A stretch of DNA of 64,000 nucleotides from Poa pratensis (Eukaryota > Streptophyta > Magnoliopsida > Poales > Poaceae): assembly GCA_947311845.1 (NCBI GenBank), contig CAMZMU010000063.1, positions 127,547,944 through 127,611,943 on the forward strand, read 5' to 3'. Positions 1 through 10,762 of this stretch are shown piece after piece (the first letter of the stretch is position 1; each line of letters opens with the position of its first letter). A model generated the notes under the pieces. The model did not search any database. It was given only the letters and a program-made list of their open reading frames with translations, and had not been told where the DNA came from. The position numbers and the translations under genes were made by a program.

Positions 1-1227
1 CTTGCCATATCCATAAGGGTCCAGTTCTTCCTCTCGGCTACACCATTTTGTTGAGGGGTATATGCAGCGGAATATTGATGACGAATTCCCTCTTCACTAA
101 GAAACTCATTTAGGGTGTAGTTCTTGAACTCGGAGCCATTGTCACTCCTAATGGCCAATATGGGAACATTGTGTTGGCGTTGAACTTCATTGGAGAAGTC
201 GATGACAGCTTGTTGAGTCTCATCCTTCGACTTGAAGAAATAAACCCAAGTAAATCTTGAATAGTCATCAACAATCACCAAGCAATACTTCTTCCCACCA
301 AGACTTGGTTGAGGGACGGCACCAAAGAGATCAACATGGAGAAGTTCCAATATCCTCTTTGATGAAATGATGGTCTTGCTTGGGTGGATAGAGTCATGCA
401 TCTTTCCTTCAACACAAGCCCTATAAAGACGATCTCTAGAAAAATAAACATTGTCTTTTAGTCCAAGAATGTGGCCACCCTTGTGAAGACTTTGCAAATT
501 TCTCATGTTGACATGGGACAAGCGGCGATGCCACAACCACCCCACGTTGGCCTTTCCGAATAGGCATATTGCTTGAGTGTTGGTTGACCCCGAAAAGTCC
601 ACCACAAACAACTCATTTTCAACATACCCAACGAACATGACCTTTAGAGTCTTGCTCCTCAAAGTACCACCATATCAATAGTAAAATGGTCATCAAAGTT
701 CATCTTATTAAGTGCACAAACGGACATTAAATTGTAAACCGAGGGACTCGACAAGCATGACATTTACAAGGGTGATATCCTTTGCAACTACCACCTTGCC
801 GAGGCCCTTTACCTCCGCTTTTGATTTATCACCATAAGAGACGGTTGAGTGATTTATATTTGGTCCCAACTCCGTCATGATCTCCTTGCTTCCGTTCATA
901 TGACTAGTGCATCCACTATCAACCACCCATTTCGATCCACCGGAAGCATAGTCCTACAAGAAATCATTGCTTGATTTTAGGTACGCATCTTGCAATGGGT
1001 CCTCTTTGGTTAGCAACAAGGGTCTCAGGAACCCAAATAGCACGAGCAACATATCCATCATAAGGACCAACATATTTGGCATAAACATCACCATAATAAT
1101 CAACATATAGAATGTAGTGAGGGTTAGCATCTCCCGCAAAGTCACTACAAGTGGTTTTGCCCCTAGTGGCATTCCCACTCGCAATGGGAGTCTTGGTTTG
1201 TGCGGGTTTGGCCTTGCTGTTGCTCTT
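1..1227 (-). pseudogene. Ty1-copia pol fragment (protease, integrase), decayed
   Basis: Read on the minus strand, this is the middle of a copia polyprotein. The aspartic protease motif DSGCTSHM lies near position 920, followed by the GAG-pre-integrase region and the integrase core. The core shows the catalytic aspartates in LLHVDLFGAV (about 330) and RSDNGSEF, and the glutamate in NGVAERKN (about 35). Integrase and protease are normally parts of one polyprotein that cleaves itself and inserts the cDNA. The reading frame is broken: a frameshift near 720 shifts the protease frame, and stops follow. The fragment runs off the left edge of the window, so reverse transcriptase and the 3' LTR are outside. 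It is the continuation of the gag at 3837-6122, from which it is separated by a solo LTR. Confidence 0.88.
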
Positions 1228-2229
1228 TGAAAGTGCAAAGGATGTCGCCTAGAGGGGGGGGGGGGGTGAATAGGCGTTTTGAAAAAAATACGGTTTAGGC
1301 TTGAATAAATGCGGAATAAAACTAACGTTTAATTTATCAAGCACAAAACCTAACCAAGCTAGGTTCACCTATGTGCACCAACGACTTATGCTAGACAAGA
1401 ACAACCACTAAGTGATAGCAAGATAGATAACTTCAAGCTCGATGGCTATCACAAAGGTAAATGCATAAGTAAGAGTTCGGGTATAGAGATAACCGCAAAG
1501 TGGACACGAGGAGATGTTTCCCGTAGTTCCTTCCCAAGGGAAGTACGTCTACGTTGGAGGAGTGTGGAGCCACCTAGGCGCTCCAATAGCACGGATGTGC
1601 TCACTCTATTCTCCGTGAGCTTTGCCGGTGAAGGCGTAGCTCTTCCACTATGAGGTCACCTTCGAGGCGTTGACCAAGCCGTACACAAAGGTCGGGGAAC
1701 TCCACATTGAGTTGGAGCCTCCCAACAATGTCCCGGAGCACCTCGCAACAAGTTGAGGCTTCCGAAACCCACAAAGGCCTCCTAGGGTTGCAAGCAACCC
1801 AAGAGGCAATCCACAAAGAGTAATAAGCTTCTCAAACTTTACTTCCACGTATAACCGTGGAGAACTCAAACCGATGCACCTAATGCAATGGCAAGAACAC
1901 AAGAAGTGCTCGAAGCCCTTCACTCTCAAATCCCACCAAAGCAACTAATGCTATGGAGGAAGATGGGAGGAAGAGCAAGGAAACAACCAAATGAATCCCA
2001 AGATCTAGATCCAAAGACAACCCCTCACTAAGAGGAGAGATTGATTGGTGGAATAGTAGATCTAGATCTCCTCTCTCTTTTCCCTCAAGAAGGAGCAAGA
2101 ATCATTGGAGGGATAGAGAGATAGCAAGCTCAAGGAGGGTCAGCAATGGGGGAAAAACACGAGCTCTAGAGTTGCAGAACCGTTGGGGAAGAAGACCCCT
2201 TAAATAGGTCCCCCGAAAATCTGACCATT

Positions 2230-2640
2230 ATGTGCAGTTCTCGTGCCCAGCGGTACTACCGCCGAGCCCAGTGGTACTACCGCTGCGGGTATCCTGGCGG
2301 TACCCAGTGCAACACTGCTTCCCAGCAGATGCGGTACCGCAAGGGCTACCGCTGCCTCCAGGTAGCGGTACTACCATCGGAGTTGCCGGTACTACCGCTG
2401 GATTTAAATGATTAAATGCAGCGGTACTACGAGGCCACTACCGCCGGGGTACCGTAAGGATACCCGAGGCTAAATCCCTCCTAGCGGTACCTCTGGCGGT
2501 AGCTCCAGCGGTACCGACCGCGATACTACCGCCATAGGAAGTCCTACTGGGCACTGCAGCAGTTCCGCCCCAGGAGGAGCGGTACTACCGCTGCGCCTAG
2601 CGGTACTACCGTTAGGTAAAAGTTAGCCTGGTACCAAAAC
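2230..2640. repeat. Cluster of GCGGTA-TACCGC palindromes inside the solo LTR
   Basis: About a dozen full or partial copies of a 12-13 base palindrome of the type GCGGTACTACCGC lie in roughly 400 bases, irregularly spaced and variably mutated. There is no fixed period, so this is not a simple tandem array. It could form small hairpins in RNA. Function unknown. Confidence 0.7.
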
Positions 2641-3457
2641 TGCAATAGCTTTCGCAAGGAAACTCCAAACGAGATGAGACCAACGAGGTTGGAAAGATAA
2701 GGACAAGAGCTTCCTTACAAATATCAATAACCATAAATAGAGTAAAGTCACCACACATAGGAAGGTGTGAAACTTTCCTCAAGGATAAACCGATGATATT
2801 TCCAACACCGAAAATGCAACAAGTTTTCCATGCGAAATCCGTTTTCGAAGAACATGAGCTTGTCATGAAGATCACGACAATCACCAAAACCCAACAAAGA
2901 TAAAGCCCAAAGAAGAACCAAGAAAGGTGATGCTAGAGATGCAAAGGTTTGAGCTCTCTACGATGATACGATCAAGTTACTCATTTGAGAGCCCCTCTTG
3001 TTGGAACGGAAACTATCCTATAACCCGGTCTCCCAACTAACACCATGAGACCGGTAAAATAGAAACCCTATCAAGATCATACCTTTGCCTTGCGTATTCC
3101 ACTTAAGCTAGATGATGACAATCTTGATCTCTTCAAGTGGACCACCTTTCTTGATTGCGCTTTGCTTGATGAAGACTCACATGTCGCTACCCCATACACC
3201 ATTATGGGAGAGTCTCTCTAAGGCACGTCTTCACTTCGACCATTATCTTGATGATGCCCACCACTTGACGTCATCCTCCATAGGTTATATGAAATCTTCC
3301 TTTTGATGCGAACCCATGGGAAGATACCTAAACCCACATGGAAACTCCACACATACACATCATGGGTTAGTTCACAAAGCTATATAGACAATTGCTTACC
3401 ATACCATTGGATCACATGATCCCACATGGTGCAACATTTAGCTTTGTGTGTTGATCA

Positions 3458-3725
3458 CTTGAATCCACATTCTTTTCAACTTCGCCTTGATCAACATTAT
3501 ATCTTTTCTTCTTTCTTGATCATCTCAAATATGTCCATTATATCCAATGACCTTCAAGGCATTCAACCTTGAATCCAACACATGGAGTTCACTTGAATCC
3601 ACATTCTTTTCAACTTCGTCTTGATCAACATTATATCTTTTCTTCTTTCTTGATCATCTCAAATATGTTCATTATATCCAATGACCTTCAAGGCATTCAA
3701 CCTTGAATCCAACACATGGAGTTCA
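3458..3725. repeat. 134-bp tandem duplication in the solo LTR
   Basis: Two nearly identical units start at 3458 and 3592 (both begin CTTGAATCCACATTC). They contain the same run through CCAACACATGGAGTTCA. They lie close to the transcription-side end of the LTR. Confidence 0.85.
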
Positions 3726-3831
3726 AGTGTTGCCTATGGACAAACCTACAAGGATATCTCAATATACACATTAGTCCATAAGGATTGTCATTAATTACCA
3801 AAACCACACATGGGGCAACCATGTTCTTTCA

Positions 3832-3850
3832 CTCTTCTTCTTCTTCTTCT

Positions 3851-3881
<31 letters not shown>

Positions 3882-3887
3882 TTCCTT
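3832..3887. repeat. CTT microsatellite at the solo-LTR junction
   Basis: About 13 CTT/TTC repeats, then imperfect ones. On the minus strand it encodes the lysine run near the end of the copia gag fragment. The solo LTR target duplication CTCTT is part of this tract. Confidence 0.9.
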
Positions 3888-6122
3888 GACTACATAACCA
3901 AGACCCTCCTTCCCTTTGTGTTGCTTTTGCTCAACAACATGAGCAACAACCTTTTCTCTACCTTTGGGAATTGAGGTCTTGGCAATAGTGGCCTTGGCAA
4001 GCTCAACCTTCAACCTAGCATTTTCCTCAATAATATTTACATGATCACAAGAGGGAGTAGAGGTGCTAGGTGAGTCAAGTTTAGAAAATTGAGTTTGTAG
4101 TTGCTCATGAGACTTGACTAGAAGAGAGTGAGTACTTTCTGAAGCCTTGTGAGCCTTGTCAAGTTTCTCAATGTCTCCACTAAGTCTAGCATTTGCAACC
4201 ACAAATTGGGCTTTCTCCTTTTTAATAACTTTATATTTAGCAATGGCATGATCTCTTTCCTTAATGATTTTAGCAATTATTTCATCATTAGTCTCATCAA
4301 GAGACTCAAGTCTCTCCTCAAGAGAAACCCTATACTCATGGTCTTCTTCAAGAGAAGCATTTAAGGATGCCATGGTGAGAGAATCCTCTCTCTCAATTTT
4401 ACCCTTGACCTCAAGAAGGTCTTCGGCCGCACCAAGTTGTCTCATGAGAGCCTCAACATGTTTCTTAGCTTCACCTTGCAAGTTAGCCACAAAGGTATCG
4501 AAAGTAACAAGTTCTTTATTAATCTCAAGACTAGAGATATCATCCATTTCATGCATAGTCTTAGAAGGGGAAGATGATACCTCGGTGACCTTAGCCATGA
4601 GACAACGAGCGGTGGTGTTGGAGATGTTCTCATTGGGGGATTCAAAGAGAGAAGGTGGTGAAGTGGAAGTAATGGCCAATGTGGCCACCTCACGAGTGGT
4701 TTCTTCTTCTTCTTCGGAATCATCGGAAGGATACTCTTCTTGAGTCATCAACACAACTCTTGGTGCTTTCTTGAAGAATGGCTTCTTCTTTACAAAAGGC
4801 TTCTTTTGAACCATCTTGGATTGACCCTTGGGAACAAGCCTTCCACCATGTTCTTCTCTATTCTCATAAGGACACTCTTTGATGAAGTGATACTTGTCAT
4901 GAAAATTGAAGCATGTCTTTTTTCTTGTTGCAAACTCCTTCTTTCCACTTGGATTGTTCCTTAGATCAACTTGAGCCTTTGCCTTAACCGGGTCACGCCA
5001 AAATGCTCTTGAAGAAAGAGCCAAGTGATCATGGTAGGCTTGTTGGAGATCATCGGGGAAAATGTTGCTTGGACATTCCTCAATTTCCACATCATCATCT
5101 AGGCTCACCACTTTGGCCTTCAAAGCAAGTGAGGAGCCTTGTTTCATCCCCATGGCCCTAGCACGATTGTCTTGAGCATTCTTGGTGGCAACCTTAAATG
5201 CTTGCATTTCTGGCATAACTTCATTTGATGTCATTTGGAGGTAGTTGTGTCTTCCTTTTAGAGCCTTCAAGTCAACGGCTCGAAGGGCATGAGAGCATTC
5301 ACATACTTCCTCTTGATCCAAGCATCATCCACATACTTTGCCCCAACATTATAAAAGGCTTGGGCAAGGGTCTTGAGTCTTCCATACATCTCTTCATGAG
5401 TTTCACTATCAAGCATGTAGAAGCCTTCGGCATCATTGTCCAAAGCATCAAATCTATTCCTCTTCATACTCTCATTCCCAAGGAACACCTCGGATAGGCA
5501 ATCCTAAGCTTCTTTGGCGGTGGTGAGATGTTGGATGTGATAAAGATCCTTTTCTCCAACGGCAAGTTCAAGCATGTGAAGAGTGGAGGCATTGAGTTGA
5601 GCATCCGCCACTTCTCTTCTTGTCAAGTTGTTAGGATCCACGGCCTTGTATCCCACTTGAATGATCCTCCAAAGCTCGATAGAGGCACTGCTGATATGAG
5701 ATCTCATTAAGTGTTGCCAAGTAGTAAAAGCCAATGCATTAAGCTTAGGTGGTGGACCTAAAGGGTTTATGTGAGCATAATGGATAGGGGGGTCGGAGGA
5801 GTACACAAGAGGAACTGCATGGTACTCCGGCTTCCCATCTACCGACTTGGTTGAGGATGAAGTAGTTTTCTTATGGTCGGTTTCTTCATCCCCTTTCTTT
5901 TCCCCCCTTTTCTTCCTCGGAATCATCTGAGTTGGAATTAAGGGGGTCCTCTAAAGGAAGAGTCTCCACGGGGGGCTTGGTACAAGTGAGTTTTGTGAGC
6001 AAGTCACATATCTCACCAAATTGGGTATCCATGGATGATCTCAAAGATGTTTCCATCGATTTGAGATCGGCCATGGATGCCGGAGTACGTTGCCCCTCCG
6101 CGGGCACCTCTCCTAGTGTCAT
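3837..6122 (-). pseudogene. Ty1-copia gag, decayed
   Basis: Three minus-strand segments make up a long gag. The N-terminal part is 6122-5504, with the gag core (around 5750 'FTTWQHLMRSHI'). It continues through about 5480-5267, and a third segment runs 5321-3837. The last has a zinc knuckle reading CFNFHDKYHFIKECPYE near 4900, acidic stretches, and a long coiled coil (4450-4050) ending in a lysine-rich tail. Gag forms the particle and binds the RNA. A TGG to TAG type nonsense change near 5503 (after TTAKEA) and frame changes break the frame. The apparent start at 6122 directly abuts the LTR poly-G tract with no primer-binding site between, suggesting a deletion. The solo LTR separates it from the pol fragment at 1-1227. 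Confidence 0.85.
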
Positions 6123-7321
6123 ACTTCTCTCGGGGGGGGGGGGGGGTGAATAGGTGCTACTTCAAATTTTAGTACCTTTTCAAATTAGTCTTGACACAAA
6201 AAGTAAATTCTCTAGATATGCAACTACGGTGAATTTACCTATATGACAAGCTATCGACTAAGCAATGTACACAAAGTAAAAGCTATAACAAGGATAGAGG
6301 GAACCGAAGTGAAAGCATGCGGAGACAAGGATGTATTCCTGAGTTTCTCCTTATTAGGGGAGTACGTCTCGTTGGAGAGGTGTGAGTCAACACAATGACT
6401 CAACAGCCACAAAGGCTTCACCTTCTTCTCCGATGAACCGCACCACAAAGGTTTGGTTCACCTTCAACTATCGGAAACCTTCAAGGCGTAGTCCGAAGCC
6501 TTTACAACAACAATCCGGGGCACAACCCACAACTGGATTGGGGGCTCCCGAATGGCTACAATCTGTCACAAACACAACAAGTGAGTACAACAAGGGGCTA
6601 GGTTTTCCAAAGGGAAACCCAACAAATGGTCCCTCAAGTGAATGAGGGGGGAAATGATAAATGGCTCGGTGAAGATGTAGATCAGGGACTTCTCCTTCAA
6701 TCCTCCAAAGATCAACGAGTTTGGGTGGAGGGATTGGAAGATCTAGTGATTCTTGAGCTTGCAATAATGGAGGTCTTCAATTTTGGGCGAGCTAGTTGGC
6801 TGGAGGTAGGTGGAGGGATATTTATACCCCTCCACAAAATCTGGCCGTTAGAAAGTCTGGGAACCGGATAATCCGATTCAAGTTTGGACCGGATAATCCG
6901 ATCAACCGGATTATCCGATTACATTCAGGAAAAACCGATTAGAAAAATCCGGCTCCCTGTAGTACCCTTCGAGTTCTGGTCCTTAGCCATTTTTCACTTT
7001 GCTTTGTCTGAACCGAATAATCCGATAGCCATCAGAATTTCCGGTTTGGAAATATCCGGCTACCTCCAGTAGCGTCTTCGTTCTGGTCCTTAGCCGTTTT
7101 CCCACATTGCTTCGACTGAATCGGAATATCCGATAGCCACAGGAATTTCCGGTTTGGAAATATCCGGCTACCTCCAGTAGCCTCTTTCTCCTTTTCTTTT
7201 TGGTGTTGATGCACACAAGTTTTTATACAACTGAAACCTGCATCACTTAGCACCTAATTAAAGTATCACTAGTGTTGTTAACTAACACCCAAAACATAAG
7301 GGATCACGAAATGCCCTTTCA
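6117..7321 (-). mobile_element. 5' LTR of the copia element, 3' end of the LTR truncated
   Basis: The minus-strand start TGAAAGGGCATTTCG lies at 7321. The LTR runs to the poly-G/poly-C tract at 6130-6145, close to gag. It is related in layout to the solo LTR at 1228-3831: same TGAAAG start, same G-run near the other end. The expected LTR terminus and the primer-binding site (normally TGGTATCAGAGC-like) are missing between the G-run and gag. The left limit given is therefore approximate. The partner LTR lies outside the window, so no target duplication could be checked. Confidence 0.7.
6866..7190. repeat. CCGGATAATCCGG palindromes and a 108-bp repeat in the copia LTR
   Basis: At 6866-6930 there are three or four copies of an ACCGGATAATCCGAT-type palindrome. 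They are followed by about two and a half copies of a unit of about 108 bp; the motif TCCGATAGCC begins at 7021 and 7129. The unit contains TTTCCGGTTTGGAAATATCC. The segment lies at a position in the LTR comparable to the different palindrome cluster in the solo LTR. Confidence 0.7.
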
Positions 7322-7547
7322 AAGCTGACCCTGACAGATTTTTCGATAAAAGGATGAAACAGAGGTATTATTAGAAGATTGTAGAGCAATACAAAGAGAG
7401 GCCCCACACTGGGGCAGATGGCTTCGATTTTATCATGGAGGAGATCCCGCTAAACCAACCCCTCTAGTCCTCTGGGCCGAAGGAGCGACCCAAAGCGTGG
7501 CAGACGTCCATCGCCCCTACAGGTCTCGGCTACCAAAATATTTTTGT
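7322..7547. other. Flank between copia LTR and MITE, nothing recognised
   Basis: No credible reading frame, repeat termini or RNA gene seen. Confidence 0.5.
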
Positions 7548-7550
7548 TAA

Positions 7551-7883
7551 GGCCTCTTTGGATTGCAGGGTTCAAAAACACAGGAATATGAAAAACATAG
7601 GAATCACACAAGTTTTCATGTGCAAAACAGATGATTTTAAACGGAGGAATAGTAATTCGGATAAAACGCAGGAAAAAACACAGTAAACATGTCTCGATCC
7701 TACACACTTGAGTCTAAAAATGAGGTTGGAGTGAATGTTCAAATTCCTATGGAATTAGGAATTGAGGCATAGCAATCCAATCCATAAGAATTTTGGGAGA
7801 CCATTCCTTTGATCCACACGCAATCCACAGGAAAAATTCCTAAGGATAGAATCCTACAAAAATCTTACAATCCAAAGAGACCC
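7551..7883. mobile_element. Tourist-like (PIF/Harbinger) MITE
   Basis: A 333-bp non-coding element with inverted termini GGCCTCTTTGGATTG and CAATCCAAAGAGACCC. It is flanked by the 3-bp duplication TAA (7548-7550 and 7884-7886), as is typical of PIF/Harbinger insertions. Its inner part also pairs over a long distance (AGGAATTTTTCC-like blocks near the right end). Confidence 0.85.
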
Positions 7884-7886
7884 TAA

Positions 7887-8423
7887 AATTGGTAGCTTGT
7901 CGTTTTTTTACCCTGGAAACTTAGAAAATTGCAGTTTTGCATTACTAGTGCTAGGTGTTCACTTCTCTTGACAGTTCGGTTACGTGGCGAACAGTTGCAG
8001 AGGTTCAGTGTTTGTAGAATCAATCAAGATGGCACAATCGTATAACCAGCTTCATATCATCATTGGATGCTGGATTTTTGACGTGGTATAATTAAAAAAT
8101 GAATCACATGAAAATAATTTTTTGCCAGTCTTAGATTAGCCAAAAAGTCGTTATACTGGCAAAGATGAACCAAGAACCAACAAATTTATCTTTCTCCAGC
8201 ACAGCGCATCTTCCACTGTTTCTACCTAGTGAAAAAAACACCAAACCCTACAAAGAAAAACCAACAGCAAGCACAGGCTTGGCGACAGTCCCGACAGACA
8301 ACCAAAGTATCAAAGTTCTTTCTTCAATCATAGGAGCGCTGATGTAACAAAATTGACACAAAAATTGCTAATCAATAAGTGACGTAATAGACACATCTGC
8401 GCAACTACGCCTAACAAAATATG
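7887..8423. other. Intergenic, nothing recognised
   Basis: AT-rich DNA. The only frame (60 codons at 8165) has no recognisable content. Confidence 0.5.
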
Positions 8424-8960
8424 TTCTTTTTTTTTTTTGCGATGACAAACACATCAGTACAGCGACAAATTACACAAAGGCCCTCATAAGAAACAAAATT
8501 ACATCCCAGCCCTTGTGCAACTCGACCACGCCGGAGACGAAGAGCGCTGTCGGTGGCGCGCCGCTGCTCGAACTCCGCTTGATGCCTTGGATCCGGAGCC
8601 CCCCCAAGCAGGCGGGAAGTCGCCGATCAACGATCCCAAAGGATCTACACTTGACGTCGCCGCCGTCGTCACGCCGCTGCACCTCTGCATCTGTCGGAAG
8701 TTCCTGAACCAGATCCGCCGTCTCACGGACTCCGGCGAGGGGGGAGACGAGCCTAGCAGCCCCGCAGAGCCACGGACTCGCCGTAGGTGGCAGGTCGACG
8801 CCGAAGCTCCTCGGAGCACCACCGTCGAGGGGAAGGACCGCCACCTGCAAAAACACCGCCGACCACGCCTCCTCCGCCATAGCGCCGCCAGCAGATACCC
8901 AACTCACACCTACGAAGCACATATGCACACAAAGAGCAGGTGCAAGATAGAAATTAAGGC
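8424..8960 (-). repeat. Possible retroposed sequence in minus orientation
   Basis: It starts with a T-run at 8430-8443 followed by GCGATGACAA, as expected for the poly(A) end of a retroposon inserted in minus orientation. It then becomes strongly GC-rich. Short segments (GCGCGCCGCTGC and CGGGAAGTCGCCG types) are shared with the better-bounded retroposon at 23182-23780, so the two may be one family. I found no target duplication here and the right limit is a guess. A 166-codon minus frame (8470-8970) has no recognised domain. Confidence 0.35.
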
Positions 8961-9373
8961 AAAATTGCACACTGAACGAGAGATCAAACTAACAGCCTAT
9001 GGAAGAGATCTAGAATAAAATGTCAACAATTATAAATGCGTTCGCTGAAAGAGCATGAGCAAGAGTGAATCTCTCATCTTACTGATGCCACTAATGCATC
9101 TTAACCATGCTAAAATTAAAGTAAATTTTTGGACAGGGATGCACATGATTTTGTTCTATGTCCTTGATAGTGATAGGTACTCCAAATTAAAGCTCAAAAC
9201 ATTAACAAGATGTTCAAGACATGATAGTAAGCAAGCACCAAATGATGCCATCGCAGGTGGTACTGGAATAATGCAAAATGAAATGTTCTAGTGGTAGTAC
9301 TTATAAGTAAGAAGAGCTAAGAACAAAAGACACTCTCAATCCAAAGGCAAAGCAAACGAGCAGTCCTGAACAT
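8961..9373. other. Flank of the F-box pseudogene, nothing recognised
   Basis: AT-rich. It lies just downstream of the F-box pseudogene in that gene's sense, so it may contain the former 3' UTR. Confidence 0.4.
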
Positions 9374-10710
9374 TCAGACACGCCCCATGGAGAATGGGGA
9401 CTCCTCATCATCTTCTTGCATCTCATGATAAGGAATTGGCACAATGCTCTCTTGGAGACGGTGCTCAGTAAGCCAGACACGATATTGACTTTTTCCAAGG
9501 TCCACAATTCCTAAGAACTTGCCAGCAATGTCACAACACAATACATGGTTTTCATTAAACATGATCAATAGCTCACACTCGTTGAGCACAGCCATATCAT
9601 TGAAGTGTTCAATTGTTGAATAAAATAGTTTTTTCTTTTTCTTTTTGAAGGAAGTTGAATAAAGTTGTCTTGATGCCTCCACCGTTGACATGTCAATCCG
9701 GTACATGAAAGCCCAGATTTCAGCCTTGTAATCCTGCATCACCCAAACATCCATAATAGTGAAACCGTTGAATCCGGTGGAACTGCGAGCCGAACTGGCC
9801 CAAAAAGCCAGCATCCCTTTCATATTGAACAACTTATTAGGCCAAAATTGGGCGGGAGTGTGCATCCACCGGAATGACTCGGCTTCTGTGTCGAACACGA
9901 TAATGTTTCCACCGCGTCCCGTAATGTCATTGGCATTGTACAGACACCAGTGCAGGCTACCGCGGTGGTTTACCGTTGGGGAATAATAGGACGAACTGCT
10001 CAGCCCCTCTAGTAACTTATGTTTCACACGTAAGGTGGTGAGACCTTTGGCATTCTGACTGTGACGTACCTCGGCTTGTCTGATCCCACTGTGAGACGTA
10101 TAAGGCAGGTTGAGACGAGTGATGTGACCACGAGTGATGTGAGCGGGAGACCCACAGTAACCTGTATTCTCCAGTTTGAGGGTACTGATAGAAGCCGACT
10201 ATGGTGTTGTAGAAGGTTTGCCCAACTTGAGGCTGCGGTAGGAGAGCATGCTTGCGGATGACCGGGTTGTAGATATAGAATCGGGATCCAGATCGAGATC
10301 TCTGGCATACGATGATGAAAGCCTCGGACGCGATTCTCGGAACGATGTTTGATGCCCGGAAGGAAATGCCAGAGCTGTTGACTGGAGCCTCTAGCACCGG
10401 CGCCTCGGAAGACAACGAGACTGGCTGCCCGCCCATCCCCGTTGATGATGGGGAGCGATGGCTGGCGGCGGTGGTGTTCGAGCATGAATTCGGGAGTGGA
10501 GGTAGCGCTGCGCCACGACGTGCTGACGGCACGGAAGCGGCCGACGTCCTTGGACGGCAACCGGACGAGGATACTGTCAATGATCTCCTGAGGCAGGTCC
10601 TTGAGCAGGGTCGCGCCTCTCCTCTCCCGCATGGTGCTTCGTCGAGTAGAGTCGACTAAAACCAAGCGGCGATCTTCAGTGAGCAGGGTCGCGCCTCTCC
10701 TGTCCTGCAT
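9374..10710 (-). pseudogene. F-box protein with F-box-associated domain, frameshifted
   Basis: The F-box motif begins LPQEIIDSILVRLPSKDVGR (about 10600-10465). Then comes a typical grass F-box-associated region: IYNPVIRKHALLPQP, LTVGSDKPRYVTVRMPK, SLHWCLYNANDITG, and FDTEAESFRW near 9890. Intact members act as substrate adaptors of SCF ubiquitin ligases. The coding sense jumps frame at least three times, near 10330, near 10100 and at 10026, where ...RMPKVSPPYV ends and VKHKLLEG starts in another frame. With frames joined the length (about 430 residues) is normal for the family, so the decay is by small indels. A poly-lysine stretch near 9640 is also unlike a conserved domain. The 5' end is duplicated (next entry). 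Spliced introns could in principle explain shifts, but the frames abut without GT-AG gaps. Confidence 0.8.
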
Positions 10711-10762
10711 GGTGCTTGTTTCGTCGAGTAGGGTCGACTAAAATCAAGCGGCAATCTTGAGT
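10603..10762 (-). repeat. 78-bp tandem duplication at the 5' end of the F-box pseudogene
   Basis: Unit 1 is 10603-10680 and unit 2 is 10681-10762; both begin GAGCAGGGTCGCGCCTCTCC. The second copy gives the frame an additional N-terminal segment MQDRRGATLLTEDRR ahead of the homologous MRERRGATLLKDLPQ. It overlaps the likely original start codon near 10632. Confidence 0.85.

Larger units (their letters stand above)
1228..3831 (-). mobile_element. Solo LTR of a copia-type element, inserted in the copia gag
   Basis: A 2604-bp LTR without internal domain. Its ends are inverted: TGAAAG at 1228 and CTTTCA ending at 3831. It is flanked by a perfect 5-bp duplication CTCTT (1223-1227 and 3832-3836). 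The element sense is minus, because the TGAAAG end with the conserved LTR start lies at the high-coordinate side. Near its low end is a run of 13 or so G, as is also seen in the LTR at 6117-7321. A solo LTR is the usual product of recombination between the two LTRs of one element. The same gag-pol continues on both sides of it, which confirms insertion. Confidence 0.85.

Noticed and set aside
8470..8970. 166-codon minus frame with a hydrophobic start
   Set aside because: Lies in the likely retroposon; a competing plus-strand frame of 167 codons covers the same bases; no domain.
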